A DNA stretch of 64,000 bases from Alphaproteobacteria bacterium. Its GTDB lineage: Bacteria > Pseudomonadota > Alphaproteobacteria > Rhizobiales > Xanthobacteraceae. The translations under genes were made by a program, and so were the position numbers. Positions 38,106-46,824 of this stretch are shown in pieces. How positions within the stretch are numbered: the stretch's first letter is position 1; each line of letters starts with the position of its first letter. Under the pieces are notes generated by a model. It was given only the letters and a program-made list of their open reading frames with translations. It did no database searches and was not told where the DNA came from. The stretch is from positions 62,001 to 126,000 of the forward strand of contig VAZV01000132.1 in the NCBI GenBank assembly GCA_005884765.1, in the 5' to 3' direction.

Positions 38106-39395
38106 TCATTCCTCACTCCCCTTCTCCGGCCCGTCATAGGCGATTCCCCTGATCACGGCGGAGCTGCCGAATTTCCTGCGCAGATCATCGATCGCGCGTT
38201 CGGCATGCGCGGCGCGGCGGTCGAGCATGTCGGTGTCGTCGGCCTGCGATCCCGCCCGTAAGGCGCTGACGCCGGTGCCCATCAGGCGAAACGCGGTGCC
38301 GTCGATCTCTCTTGCCAGCAGATCGCGGGAGATTGCGAAGATCTTGGCCGCAAGCTGCGTCGGCGCGTGTATCGATTGCGAGCGGGTACGCTGCCTGAAG
38401 TCTGCGGTCTTCAGTTTCAGCGTGATGGTGCCGCCTGCAAGCTCGCCGTTCTTGAGCCGCGCGGAGACCTTCTCCGATAGCCGCCACAGCACCTTTTCAA
38501 GAGTGGCAAAATCGCGGACGTCATTGTCGAATGTGGTCTCGCTGGAAATGGTCTTGGCGCCGCGGTCGGCCACGACGCGGCGATCGTCCATGCCGCGTGC
38601 GAGGCGCCACAGCCGGCGACCTTCGGTCGGGAATTGCTTCATCAATTCGATCTCGTCGGCGCGCTGCAGGTCGGCGATGGTGCGGAAGCCGCGCTGCGAC
38701 AGCCTTTCCTGGGTTGCCGGCCCGACGCCAAAGATGAATCCGACCGGTCTGTCGGCCAGCATGGCCTTGGCTTCGGCCTGATCGAGCGCCGCAAAGCCTC
38801 GGGGCTTATCGAGGTCGGAGGCGATCTTTGCCAGGAACTTGTTGCAGGAGAGGCCGACCGAAACCGTGATGCCGATATTGCGCTCGACCTCGCGGGCAAA
38901 GCGCGCCAGGACTTTGGCGGGAATCATGCCGTGCACGCGCTGGGTGCCGGAAAGATCCAGAAATGCCTCGTCGATCGACAGCGGCTCGACCAGCGGCGTC
39001 AGCGCGAGCATGGCATGGCGCACCTCGCGACCGACCCGGACATATTTTGCCATGTCGGGCGGGATCACGATTGCAGACGGGCACAGCGCGAGCGCCTTGA
39101 ACATCGGCATCGCCGAGCGCACCCCGAAGGTGCGCGCGATGTAGCAGGCCGCCGACACCACGCCCCGCTTGCCGCCGCCGATGACGACCGGTTTGTCGGC
39201 GATCTCAGGGTTGTCGCGCTTCTCGACGGTTGCGTAGAATGCGTCGCAGTCGATGTGCGCGATGGTAAATCCGGGCAGGGCGCGGTGAGAGACCAGGCGA
39301 GGGGAGCCGCATTCGCCGCATCGCCGTGCCGACGCAGCCAGATCGGCGAGGCAATCCCGGCAAAAGCAGGTCGCCTCTGGCCCGAGTGCATTCAC
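38106..39395 (-). CDS. dinB: DNA polymerase IV (Y family) with N-terminal zinc-ribbon
   Basis: 429 aa. Error-prone lesion-bypass polymerase. Seen in order: an N-terminal C4 zinc-ribbon-like element (CFCRDC ... CGECG, about residues 11-31), the palm with IAHIDCDAFYATVEKRDNPE and PLSIDEAFLDLSG (catalytic Asp/Glu), a thumb with RPVGFIFGVGPATQERL, and a little-finger domain. GTG 39395 was chosen; it overlaps the stop of the upstream DUF3572 gene (GTGA), indicating coupling. The C-terminus lacks an obvious beta-clamp motif. No dnaE2/imuA genes are here, so this is the DinB2-type. Confidence 0.9.
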   Translation of the reverse strand: MNALGPEATCFCRDCLADLAASARRCGECGSPRLVSHRALPGFTIAHIDCDAFYATVEKRDNPEIADKPVVIGGGKRGVVSAACYIARTFGVRSAMPMFKALALCPSAIVIPPDMAKYVRVGREVRHAMLALTPLVEPLSIDEAFLDLSGTQRVHGMIPAKVLARFAREVERNIGITVSVGLSCNKFLAKIASDLDKPRGFAALDQAEAKAMLADRPVGFIFGVGPATQERLSQRGFRTIADLQRADEIELMKQFPTEGRRLWRLARGMDDRRVVADRGAKTISSETTFDNDVRDFATLEKVLWRLSEKVSARLKNGELAGGTITLKLKTADFRQRTRSQSIHAPTQLAAKIFAISRDLLAREIDGTAFRLMGTGVSALRAGSQADDTDMLDRRAAHAERAIDDLRRKFGSSAVIRGIAYDGPEKGSEE

Positions 39396-39691
39396 GGCAC
39401 ATCGCGCTCCCAATGCGGATCGCCGAGCACCTGGTGCGCCGCGGCGATGTTGGTGGGGTGAAGCTTGGAGGCGTCGGCGAATGCTTTCACGCTGGCATCG
39501 TCGCGCATGACGAAATCCAGCACACTCGCAAGAAAGTGCGGATCGGCCGCGGCGGTGCGCAGAGTTTCCGGTCCGATGCCGCTTTCGGCCAAAAAGGCCC
39601 CTAAACGCTCAGGTTCGCCGGCGATGAAAGAGAGCGCCCGAACCGCAACGATTTCAGCTACTTCCCGAGGGTTGTGAACAGGCTTTTTCAA
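39392..39691 (-). CDS. DUF3572-family protein
   Basis: 99 aa, helical. The alphaproteobacterial DUF3572 pattern is clear: REVAEIVAVRALSFIAGEPERLGAFLAESG followed by LHFLASVLDFVM-type and SVKAFADASKLHP. Function unknown. It overlaps dinB by four bases, and in related genomes, as I recall, it precedes dinB and lies beside divK. Confidence 0.87.
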   Translation of the reverse strand: MKKPVHNPREVAEIVAVRALSFIAGEPERLGAFLAESGIGPETLRTAAADPHFLASVLDFVMRDDASVKAFADASKLHPTNIAAAHQVLGDPHWERDVP

Positions 39692-39919
39692 CGATCGATT
39701 TGCCTTTCCGTTAACTTATGGGCTCTAATTTGCAACCATCATGCCCGAGTCTCTGCGATCGGTTCAAGCAAGCGGAAACCAAATCGCAAGTTGGAACTCG
39801 GGTTTAACGGGTTGGAGCGAATCTGACGCTAGTTTGAATTCACATGTCGACACGCCCGGCAGCGGGGTCTGACGGCTGCTATATCGGGCATGTTTCCTAG
39901 AGAAATGGGGAGGGACGGG

Positions 39920-40285
39920 ATGGCGAAAACCGTCCTGATCGTGGAGGACAACGAGCTGAATATGAAGCTCTTTCGCGATCTGTTGGAAGCGCACGGCTAT
40001 CAGACCTCGGGCACATCAAATGGTTTCGAGGCGCTCGATCTCGTGCGCAAGATGCGCCCCGACCTGATCCTGATGGATATCCAGCTTCCGCAGGTCTCCG
40101 GTCTCGAAGTGACGCGGTGGATCAAGGACGATCCGGAGCTGCGTTCGATCCCCGTGGTTGCGGTCACGGCATTTGCGATGAAGGGGGACGAGGAGCGTAT
40201 CCGCGAGGGCGGATGCGAGGCGTATTTGTCCAAGCCAATTTCAGTCGGCAAATTCATTGAAACCGTAAGGCGTTTTGTTGGGTAA
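39920..40285 (+). CDS. divK: Response regulator DivK
   Basis: 121 aa, a single receiver domain and no output. The acidic pocket VEDNE (9-13), the phosphorylated Asp53 in LILMDIQLP, Thr in VTAFA and Lys in [10 protein letters not shown] are all present. DivK carries phosphate between the kinases PleC/DivJ and the CtrA pathway controlling polarity and division. It is 13 bp from pleD, in an operon. An in-frame ATG 30 bp upstream is less likely. Confidence 0.94.
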   Translation: MAKTVLIVEDNELNMKLFRDLLEAHGYQTSGTSNGFEALDLVRKMRPDLILMDIQLPQVSGLEVTRWIKDDPELRSIPVVAVTAFAMKGDEERIREGGCEAYLSKPISVGKFIETVRRFVG

Positions 40286-40298
40286 GGAGTGAGTTTCG

Positions 40299-41672
40299 AT
40301 GTCCGCGCGTATCCTGGTCGTCGATGACGTTCCAGCCAACGTCAAATTGCTGGAAGCCCGCCTGTCGGCGGAATATTTCGACGTCCTGACCGCCTCCAGC
40401 GGCGCCGAGGCGTTGCAAATCTGCTCACGCGCCGAATGCGACATCATCCTGCTCGACGTGATGATGCCCGACATGGACGGCTTCGAAGTCTGCCGGCGGC
40501 TGAAATCCAATCCGGCAACCCATTTCATTCCCCTGGTGATGATCACCGCGCTGGATAGCCCGGCCGATCGCGTGCGCGGGCTCGAGGCCGGTGCCGACGA
40601 TTTCCTGACCAAGCCGGTGTCCGACGTCGTTTTGATCGCGCGGGTGCGTTCGCTGACCCGGTTGAAGATGATGACGGACGAGCTGCGCATGCGCGCCATC
40701 ACCTCGCTCGAGATCGGCATGGAGGCGCCGGAGCGTGAAGCGGTCGCCGATACCGGCAAGGGCGGGCGAATCCTGCTGGTCGACGACCGGCCGTCTTCCT
40801 ACGAGCGGATGGCGCCGGTGTTGAGTGCCGAGCACACCGTCGACGTCGAAACCAATCCGTCGGAAGCGCTGCTTCATGCCGCTGAAGGCAACTACGACCT
40901 TCTGATCGTCTCGCTCAGCCTCGATAATTTCGATGGGCTTCGGCTGTGCAGCCAGGCGCGCTCGCTGGAGCGGACCCGGCAGGTGCCAATTCTCGCTATC
41001 TCCGACGCCGACAACAATTCGCGGCTCTTGCGCGGGCTCGAGATCGGCGTCAACGATTATCTGCTGCGTCCGGTTGACAAGAACGAACTGCTGGCGCGCG
41101 CGCGCACGCAAATCCGCAAGCGCCGCTACACCGATCATTTGCGCGACAACGTGCAGAACTCGATCGAAATGGCGATCACGGACGCGCTGACCGGCCTGCA
41201 TAACCGCCGCTACATGGAAACCCATCTGGCGACGCTCGCAGATCAAGCCGCAAGTCGCGGCAAGCCGTTGGCGCTGATGATGCTCGACATCGACTATTTC
41301 AAGTCGATCAACGACACTTACGGCCACGATGCCGGCGACGACGTGCTGCGCGAATTCGCGGTGCGGATCCGCAAATCGATCCGCGGCATCGATCTCGCGT
41401 GCCGCTATGGCGGCGAGGAATTCGTGATCGTGATGCCGGAAACCGACCTGCATGTCGCCGGCATGGTGGCGGAGCGGCTGCGCCGCTCGATCGCCGGCGA
41501 GCCGTTTGCGGTCCACAAGGGAACAAAACACGTCGAGGTCACGATCTCGATCGGACTGTCGACGCTCGAGCTCAAGGGCGAGGCTGTCACTGATGTGCTC
41601 AAACGCGCCGACGTCGCGCTCTACCGCGCCAAAGACGCCGGCCGCAATCGCGTGGTGGCGCAGGCGGCGTAG
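40299..41672 (+). CDS. pleD: Diguanylate cyclase response regulator PleD
   Basis: 457 aa: receiver domain 1 (1-120) with phosphorylation site Asp53 in IILLDVMMPDMDG, a degenerate receiver domain 2 (about 155-270) whose phospho-acceptor position reads as Ser in LLIVSLSLD, and a GGDEF-type domain with the active GGEEF (371-375). An RxxD inhibitory site (RGID, 362-365) lies five residues before it, so product inhibition is expected. It makes c-di-GMP on phosphorylation and drives polar development. AAGGAG precedes the ATG. Operon with divK. Confidence 0.95.
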   Translation: MSARILVVDDVPANVKLLEARLSAEYFDVLTASSGAEALQICSRAECDIILLDVMMPDMDGFEVCRRLKSNPATHFIPLVMITALDSPADRVRGLEAGADDFLTKPVSDVVLIARVRSLTRLKMMTDELRMRAITSLEIGMEAPEREAVADTGKGGRILLVDDRPSSYERMAPVLSAEHTVDVETNPSEALLHAAEGNYDLLIVSLSLDNFDGLRLCSQARSLERTRQVPILAISDADNNSRLLRGLEIGVNDYLLRPVDKNELLARARTQIRKRRYTDHLRDNVQNSIEMAITDALTGLHNRRYMETHLATLADQAASRGKPLALMMLDIDYFKSINDTYGHDAGDDVLREFAVRIRKSIRGIDLACRYGGEEFVIVMPETDLHVAGMVAERLRRSIAGEPFAVHKGTKHVEVTISIGLSTLELKGEAVTDVLKRADVALYRAKDAGRNRVVAQAA

Positions 41673-41735
41673 TCGTCCTTCGAGCTTTGCCGTGGGTTGT
41701 TTCTGCGGCACCTTGAGCGGGATCGGAGACATTTG

Positions 41736-42236
41736 ATGCTTGCGCTTCAACTCGTCATCGGAATCGGCATCGCGCTTCTGTTCCCGCTTTTGATCTACAC
41801 GGGTGTTGCAGCCGTCAAGGCGCCCCCAACGCGTAGTCGAACCACCAATCTGCAGGCCGAGACTTCCGAAGAGATCAAGCGAGCCAACCGGGAGCGAATC
41901 GACGCCGAAAACGAAGAGTTCCGAAGGGCGCGCGTCAAATATGCCAAACTTCTCTTCACCGCCATGGCGCCTTCGGGCTTGGCCGCCGTCATCGCCGGCT
42001 ATCTGATCGGCATCAGTGCGATTGGCATCGGCCTTTTGACCGGCGGCATCCTGTGCCTGGGTTACGGATATGCCGGCTATTGGAGCGCTTTGCCGCAGCC
42101 GATGCGGTTCGCAAGCGTTCTCGCCGGATTGCTCCTGTTGCTTTTCATCGGCATCAGATATCTCGGCGCATCCTGGCCAGGGTTTCGTCAACGCGTCCCA
42201 TTTCCCATTTGCAGTTCAAACAACCCCCAGCTGTGA
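41736..42236 (+). CDS. Membrane protein of unknown function
   Basis: 166 aa. An N-terminal span (about residues 3-22), a charged helical stretch with EETSEEIKRANRERIDAENEEFRRAR-like composition, and three further spans (about 70-150). The last 20 residues lead into the long repeat that starts at 42246, so the natural C-terminus may have been replaced. Family not recognised. It follows pleD by 63 bp on the same strand. Confidence 0.65.
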   Translation: MLALQLVIGIGIALLFPLLIYTGVAAVKAPPTRSRTTNLQAETSEEIKRANRERIDAENEEFRRARVKYAKLLFTAMAPSGLAAVIAGYLIGISAIGIGLLTGGILCLGYGYAGYWSALPQPMRFASVLAGLLLLLFIGIRYLGASWPGFRQRVPFPICSSNNPQL

Positions 42237-42245
42237 CTCTACTCT

Positions 42246-42735
42246 CCCGCGGCGCGAAAGCGCCCGAGTTGATCCGGAAATCGCCCTCGAAAATGAGAGG
42301 GCACAGGGAAAGCCGGGTGCCCGATGCACCCGCAGCCTCGCACGCAAACAAAAAAGCGCACGAGCGTCGTCACCACAGGTTCACCGAAACAGTCCGGCCT
42401 TCCCTGCGCAATGGTTCTACGGCTTATAACGCGCTCTCCCTGGTGACCGGGCTTTCTTGCCACCATCGCTTGCGGATCGCTCCGCCAACTTGACGCCAGC
42501 GTCGGGGCGTCGGGACCACACGGCTTTGCCGTACGCACCAGTGCCGCTCGTCTTGCGTCACCAAAGCGTCCATCGCATCCCGCACCCAACGTTCGTGACG
42601 ATCGCGAAGCGCCCCTCGTATCGAGGCGGGACGGCCGGAGTCGGTGCCGCTGATTTGCCCGACAGCACAAGCACAATATTTTTGGCAGGGGGACTGGACG
42701 ACCCAAATCAGCTTGAATCGCCTCAGAAAATCGCC
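42246..42735 (-). repeat. Long dispersed intergenic repeat, copy 2
   Basis: About 490 bp that align in reverse with 180-664. Large blocks agree, including the segment around the GTGGTCC, GCCCCGACGCTGGCGTCAAG and GCGATCCGCAAGCGATGG stretches. Differences are scattered substitutions and short indels that break any reading frame, so the open frames here are not genes. Confidence 0.75.
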
Positions 42736-42803
42736 GTTTACGCGCAGGCGAATTGTCGCGTCTTGCGACCCGCAGGAGGCGACACCCGAGAAGAAATCGA
42801 ACT

Positions 42804-42830
42804 GATTTGCCCAGGCTCGTCGGGCAAATC
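42804..42830. repeat. Perfect 9-bp inverted repeat beside the long repeat
   Basis: GATTTGCCC (42804-42812) and GGGCAAATC (42822-42830) frame a 9-bp loop. The same GGGCAAATC motif recurs in the first repeat copy (about 255-263) and near 42653, so it looks like a module of the repeat family. Confidence 0.6.
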
Positions 42831-43218
42831 GCTTGTCGAAGCAGAGCCCGTGACGGCCATACGCTTGGCACCGATTTCGATGATTGGAGAAAATCCCCGG
42901 TGTTCTTTTCCACCAATTGGGATCCCAACCGGGGCGTGGGAGTTTTGAATCACGTCCAACTTCAACCGACAAAGCCGGACGAATCTGAGGTCAAGAGTTA
43001 GAATCTCTTCGGGCGCGCCATTTTCCAGCCAAATCCATCTGACGGCGACGATGGGGCTCGGTGGAGCCTTGCCTTCATCAAACAATCGTGCGCGCGGGAC
43101 CGATCGCGGTCGCTCACGCGTTTACGCCCGCAGCATCACTCGGGCGCACCACCACTGCACTCGCGCGCACCTCTCGCGGTGCCTCGGTCAGCGCAGGACG
43201 GGTTCACAGGCAGCGGCT
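42831..43218. other. Intergenic stretch between repeat and serine hydrolase
   Basis: 388 bp with no supported gene. The serine hydrolase frame stays open leftwards to 43051 but its added residues are Arg/His-rich and unlikely. It presumably holds the promoter. Confidence 0.5.
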
Positions 43219-44412
43219 ATGGGTGACCTCACGGTCCGGATTCAGATGGCAACAGTTTTCACGATATGGCGACGTGGCGCCACCAGTGCAGGATTGACCC
43301 TCCTTCTGATCTCCCTGTTCGCCTTGTCCCTGCTCGCCTTGGCACGAGCTGCTAGCGGAGGCTCTGACATGGAGGTCAAGGTTCGCAGTATCGTCGCTGC
43401 CGACATCGCTCCGGTGGCAACAGAAAATTACCCGGGCGGAGTTGCATCCGCCGTCTACATCGGAGGTCACGTCCAGTTCTTCAATTACGGCCTCGCCGAC
43501 CAGGCGCAACAGCGCGCCGTCACGCAGGAGTCACTGTTCAACACCGCCTCGCTGCGCAAAGTGTTTGAGGCGACGCTGGTCGCGCTCGGCACGTTGCGCG
43601 GCGAATTGAGCCTCGACGATCCGGTCAGCAAATATGTCGGCGAATTGCACGGCGACTATATTCGCGCGGTGACGATTGGCGAGCTCGCCACGCATACGTC
43701 CGGCCTGCTGCTGGCGACCGATCACCCGCCCTGGCCCAACGAGTCCTACACGTTGGCCCAATTCTTCGACATGCTCAACGCGTGGACTCCCGGGGCGGGC
43801 GAAGCGCCGGGCAAGCAGCGCGTCTATAGCCACGCAGGATACGTACTGCTCCAGCTCGTGCTCGAGCGTCGCTATGGGCGTCCGATCGGCGAGCTTATCC
43901 GGGATCGCATCCTGACGCCGCTCCGCATGACCTCGACGTTTGTCCCCGAACGTGGACGCGACAACCGTGCCATCATGGGTCCCGAGCTCATGCAAAATGT
44001 CGTCCAGGGCTATTCCGACCAGGGCATGGTGATCGGTCCACCCGGCAACCAGCAGAGCTATTTCGATTTTCCGGGAACCGGGCAGATGTTTTCCACAGGG
44101 CGTGATCTCGCCATCTTCCTGGCGGCCTGCCTCGACGGCAACACAGGCGACCCGCAGTTGCGCGAAGCATTGCAGATGACGCAGCGTGAGATCTTCCGCG
44201 TCAACGAGGAGTTCGGACAGGCCATGGCATGGGAAAATGTCGAGTTGGACGGCATCGGCATCGTCGACAAGCCGGGCGGCCTTAACAACGCTTCAGCCTA
44301 TATAGGGCTCGTGCCGGCGCAAAGGATCGGCGTCGTCCTGCTCGCCAACCGCGGCGAGTTTCCCCATGAAATCGTCCGCTACCGTGTGCTGCCGGCGTTG
44401 GCGCGATTGTAG
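43219..44412 (+). CDS. Serine hydrolase, beta-lactamase/DD-peptidase fold
   Basis: 397 aa. A signal peptide or anchor (about residues 18-45) precedes a class C beta-lactamase-like domain. The nucleophile SxxK reads SLRK in FNTASLRKVFEATLV. The second motif is YSH in VYSHAGY, where family members usually have YxN. HTSG is present (ATHTSGLLLA) and the third motif region reads VDKPGGLNN. It may be an esterase, amidase or D-stereospecific peptidase rather than a true beta-lactamase. ATG 43246 is also possible. Confidence 0.8.
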   Translation: MGDLTVRIQMATVFTIWRRGATSAGLTLLLISLFALSLLALARAASGGSDMEVKVRSIVAADIAPVATENYPGGVASAVYIGGHVQFFNYGLADQAQQRAVTQESLFNTASLRKVFEATLVALGTLRGELSLDDPVSKYVGELHGDYIRAVTIGELATHTSGLLLATDHPPWPNESYTLAQFFDMLNAWTPGAGEAPGKQRVYSHAGYVLLQLVLERRYGRPIGELIRDRILTPLRMTSTFVPERGRDNRAIMGPELMQNVVQGYSDQGMVIGPPGNQQSYFDFPGTGQMFSTGRDLAIFLAACLDGNTGDPQLREALQMTQREIFRVNEEFGQAMAWENVELDGIGIVDKPGGLNNASAYIGLVPAQRIGVVLLANRGEFPHEIVRYRVLPALARL

Positions 44413-44433
44413 CAGGTCCGGCTTCTTTCTTGA

Positions 44434-45033
44434 TTACTTGGCTATAGCGCGCTTCTTCGCAGCACTCTCAGCACCAATCTCAACCCCCGCATTTTTCAAA
44501 AGCACCGTTGCGGCCTCTTTCGCCGCGCGCGCCATCGCGGGATCATCGCGCACCAGATCCTGCGCGATCGAGCCGTCGACGAGTAGCGTAAGTTGGGTCG
44601 CAAGCGCTTCCGGATCGGCGACCTTGAGTTGCCGCAACAAATCGCGGAACCAGACGCGGCGGCTTTCCTTGAAGGCGATCGCGGTTTTTTTCACCGATTT
44701 ATCGTCGGTGCCGAGCTCGGCGACCGCGTTCACGAACGGGCAGCCGCGAAAATCCTTGCTGGCAAAGCGCCGCTCCAGCGAATCGAAGGTGGAGAGAATC
44801 TGCTCGACCGGCGGTTTGTCCGACGGCCGCGGCTGGACGAAGCGGCGCGCGAGGTAGGCTGCGATCAGCGCGTCCTTGGACGGAAAATGGTTGTAGAGCG
44901 TGCGCTTGCTGATGCCGATCTCGGCCGCGATGGTGTCGACGCCGACGGCGCGGATGCCCTGCAGATAGAACAGGCGGTCGGCGGTCTCCAGAATCCGCTC
45001 TTTCATCGGCTGCTTTGCAAGCGGGGAGGCCAT
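44434..45033 (-). CDS. TetR/AcrR-family repressor
   Basis: 199 aa. An N-terminal TetR helix-turn-helix: RILETADRLFYLQGIRAVGVDTIAAEIGISKRTLYNHF, preceded by a few residues from ATG 45033. The longer upstream frame would be antisense to the intergenic promoter. The C-terminal ligand domain is diverged, with a CPFVNAVAELGTDDKSV stretch seen in TetR_C-type proteins. It is divergent from the MFS transporter gene across 201 bp, which suggests it controls that gene in response to the exported compound. Confidence 0.87.
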   Translation of the reverse strand: MASPLAKQPMKERILETADRLFYLQGIRAVGVDTIAAEIGISKRTLYNHFPSKDALIAAYLARRFVQPRPSDKPPVEQILSTFDSLERRFASKDFRGCPFVNAVAELGTDDKSVKKTAIAFKESRRVWFRDLLRQLKVADPEALATQLTLLVDGSIAQDLVRDDPAMARAAKEAATVLLKNAGVEIGAESAAKKRAIAK

Positions 45034-45122
45034 CCGACCGATTCCACTTATGGCTTTAAACGAGGGAAATCCGACATTTGCGACACGCAACGAATATGCC
45101 AGGAATTGTCCTCGCGCCAAGC

Positions 45123-45150
45123 TTGACAACATCCTGTGACATACCTTAAT
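45123..45150 (+). promoter_or_regulatory. Probable promoter of the MFS transporter
   Basis: TTGACA (45123-45128), a 16-bp spacer and CTTAAT (45145-45150) form a recognisable promoter pointing to the transporter, about 85 bp before its start. Confidence 0.55.
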
Positions 45151-45168
45151 TACACAGATCGGTGTAAT
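45149..45168. promoter_or_regulatory. Palindromic operator between TetR and MFS genes
   Basis: ATTACACAGATCGGTGTAAT, a 20-bp near-perfect palindrome (7-bp arms, GATC centre, one mismatched pair). It starts on the -10 box of the MFS promoter, where a bound TetR-type repressor would block the polymerase. Confidence 0.7.
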
Positions 45169-45234
45169 CAAGGCCGATGCGACGGCAGGTCGCGGGTTTC
45201 CCTAAATCCGCGGATAAAACAAGGAACAACAACC

Positions 45235-46470
45235 ATGCCCCTGCTGCAGGCTTTGCGTCCCACCATGCCCATCCTGATCGGCGCCTCGTTGATGCTTACA
45301 CTCAGCATGGGCCTGCGCCAATCGCTCGGCATCTTCATGCAGCCTTTGACGCATGACGTCAGCATCTCCATCTCCGAGTTCACGCTCGCCATCGCAGTGC
45401 AAAATCTCGCCTGGGGATTCTTGCAGCCGCTCGCCGGCGCCATGACGGTCCGCTACGGCTTCCGCAGCATCATGATGATCGGTGCGGCGCTTTATGTCGC
45501 GGGCCTCGCGCTGATGGCGGGCGCGCAGGGGTTCCTCAGTGTCATGCTGGGCGCGGGCGTGCTGATCGGGAGTTCGCTCGCCTGCACAGCCGCGGCCATC
45601 GCCATGTCGGTGGCAACGCGCGCGGTGCCGGCAGCCGTGCGAAGCACGGTGCTTGGTATCGTCTCGGCGGCGGGGTCGCTTGGTGCGCTGATGGCGGCGC
45701 CGATTGGGCAGATCCTCAATGAGGACTACGGCTGGAGAGTGGGCCTGGTTGGTTTTCTCGTGCTGTCGCTGGCGTTGCTTCCCTCGGCCTGGTTCGCAGG
45801 CCGGGTCGACAAGATTCCGCTGCCGCCGCGGACGCCTGACCAGATCGCCGATACCTCGGCCGGTGTCGCGACCAAAATCGCGTTCGGCAACGCGTCCTTT
45901 GTGGTGATGACGTGCGCGTATTTCGTCTGCGGCATGCAGCTTGTCTTCATCACCACCCATCTGCCGTCTTACCTTGCGATCTGCGGCATGGACCCGATGC
46001 TGAGCGCGCAAACGCTTGGCGTGATCGGCGGCTTCAATGTGCTCGGCAGCCTGTTCTTCGGCTGGGCCGGCGGGCGCTGGAACAAGCTCGCGCTGCTCGG
46101 CGGCATCTACGTTTTCCGGTCGCTGGCTCTCGGCTGGTATTTCGTGCTGCCGCCGACGCCTGCAACGACGCTGCTGTTCGGCGCGATCATGGGATTCTTG
46201 TGGCTCGGGGTCGGGCCGCTGGTCGCAGGCGCCGTCGCCGAAATGTTTGGGCTGCAATGGCAGGCGATGATCCAGGGCCTTGCCTTCATGAGCCATCAGC
46301 TCGGCAGCTTCCTCGGCGCTTACGGCGGTGGCCTGATCTACGACGCACTCGGCTCCTACAACATGGCGTGGCGGATCGGCGTCGCCGTCGGGCTCGCGGC
46401 AGGAATTATCCAGGTTGCGTTCGCCCTGATCCGGCCGACTTCCTCGCCGCCGGTGTTGCGAACGGCGTAG
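45235..46470 (+). CDS. MFS transporter
   Basis: 411 aa with about 12 hydrophobic segments. The MFS family-type loop after helix 2 (MTVRYGFRSIMMIGAA) and the A-like motif in the second half (FGWAGGRWNKLALLGG) support an exporter or anion transporter of the OFA/NarK-like kind. The ATG follows AAGGA at good spacing. It is divergent from the TetR gene, with a shared operator. The substrate is unknown. It converges on rpmG. Confidence 0.88.
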   Translation: MPLLQALRPTMPILIGASLMLTLSMGLRQSLGIFMQPLTHDVSISISEFTLAIAVQNLAWGFLQPLAGAMTVRYGFRSIMMIGAALYVAGLALMAGAQGFLSVMLGAGVLIGSSLACTAAAIAMSVATRAVPAAVRSTVLGIVSAAGSLGALMAAPIGQILNEDYGWRVGLVGFLVLSLALLPSAWFAGRVDKIPLPPRTPDQIADTSAGVATKIAFGNASFVVMTCAYFVCGMQLVFITTHLPSYLAICGMDPMLSAQTLGVIGGFNVLGSLFFGWAGGRWNKLALLGGIYVFRSLALGWYFVLPPTPATTLLFGAIMGFLWLGVGPLVAGAVAEMFGLQWQAMIQGLAFMSHQLGSFLGAYGGGLIYDALGSYNMAWRIGVAVGLAAGIIQVAFALIRPTSSPPVLRTA

Positions 46471-46475
46471 TCAAA

Positions 46476-46503
46476 AACAAAAACGGGGCCGCAGGGGCCC
46501 CGT
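46476..46503 (-). terminator. Intrinsic terminator of rpmG
   Basis: On the minus strand ACGGGGCC (46503-46496) pairs with GGCCCCGT (46490-46483) over a five-base loop, then T-rich TTTTTGTTTTTG. It lies 26 bp after the rpmG stop and between two convergent genes. Confidence 0.85.
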
Positions 46504-46528
46504 CACAGTCAATAGTATTCCGCGATTG

Positions 46529-46696
46529 TTACTTGATTTTGGCTTCGCGGAATTCGACGTGCTTGCGCGCCACCGGGTCGTACTTCTTCTTGACCAGCTT
46601 GTCGGTCATGGTGCGCGAATTCTTCTTGGCGACGTAATAGAAGCCGGTATCCGCAGAGGAAACGAGCTTGACCTTGATGGTGACCGCTTTGGCCAT
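46529..46696 (-). CDS. rpmG: 50S ribosomal protein L33
   Basis: 55 aa. [37 protein letters not shown] and [11 protein letters not shown] are the L33 signature. It lacks the CxxC pairs of the zinc-binding form, so it is the zinc-independent (C-minus) type. A large-subunit protein near the tRNA exit. Own terminator downstream. In related genomes it sits next to pleD, as I recall; here accessory genes lie between. Confidence 0.96.
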   Translation of the reverse strand: MAKAVTIKVKLVSSADTGFYYVAKKNSRTMTDKLVKKKYDPVARKHVEFREAKIK

Positions 46697-46824
46697 GTCG
46701 AGAAACCCTTGGATTGTCGAGAAATAAAGCGCCGGCCCAGCGGCGGCGCATTTGCCGCGCAACCTATCTTCTGAAAGCCTAAAGTCAAGGTTCTCGGCAG
46801 AAATAACCGGCCAAATCCGGCTAT

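Noticed and set aside
40425-42191. Long minus-strand open frame antisense to pleD
   Set aside because: It lies over pleD and the next membrane protein gene, and its residues (many Arg, His, Gln) are of shadow type.
45202-46296. Minus-strand open frame antisense to the MFS gene
   Set aside because: Extreme Arg/His/Asp content and no start signal; the opposite frame has clear membrane helices.
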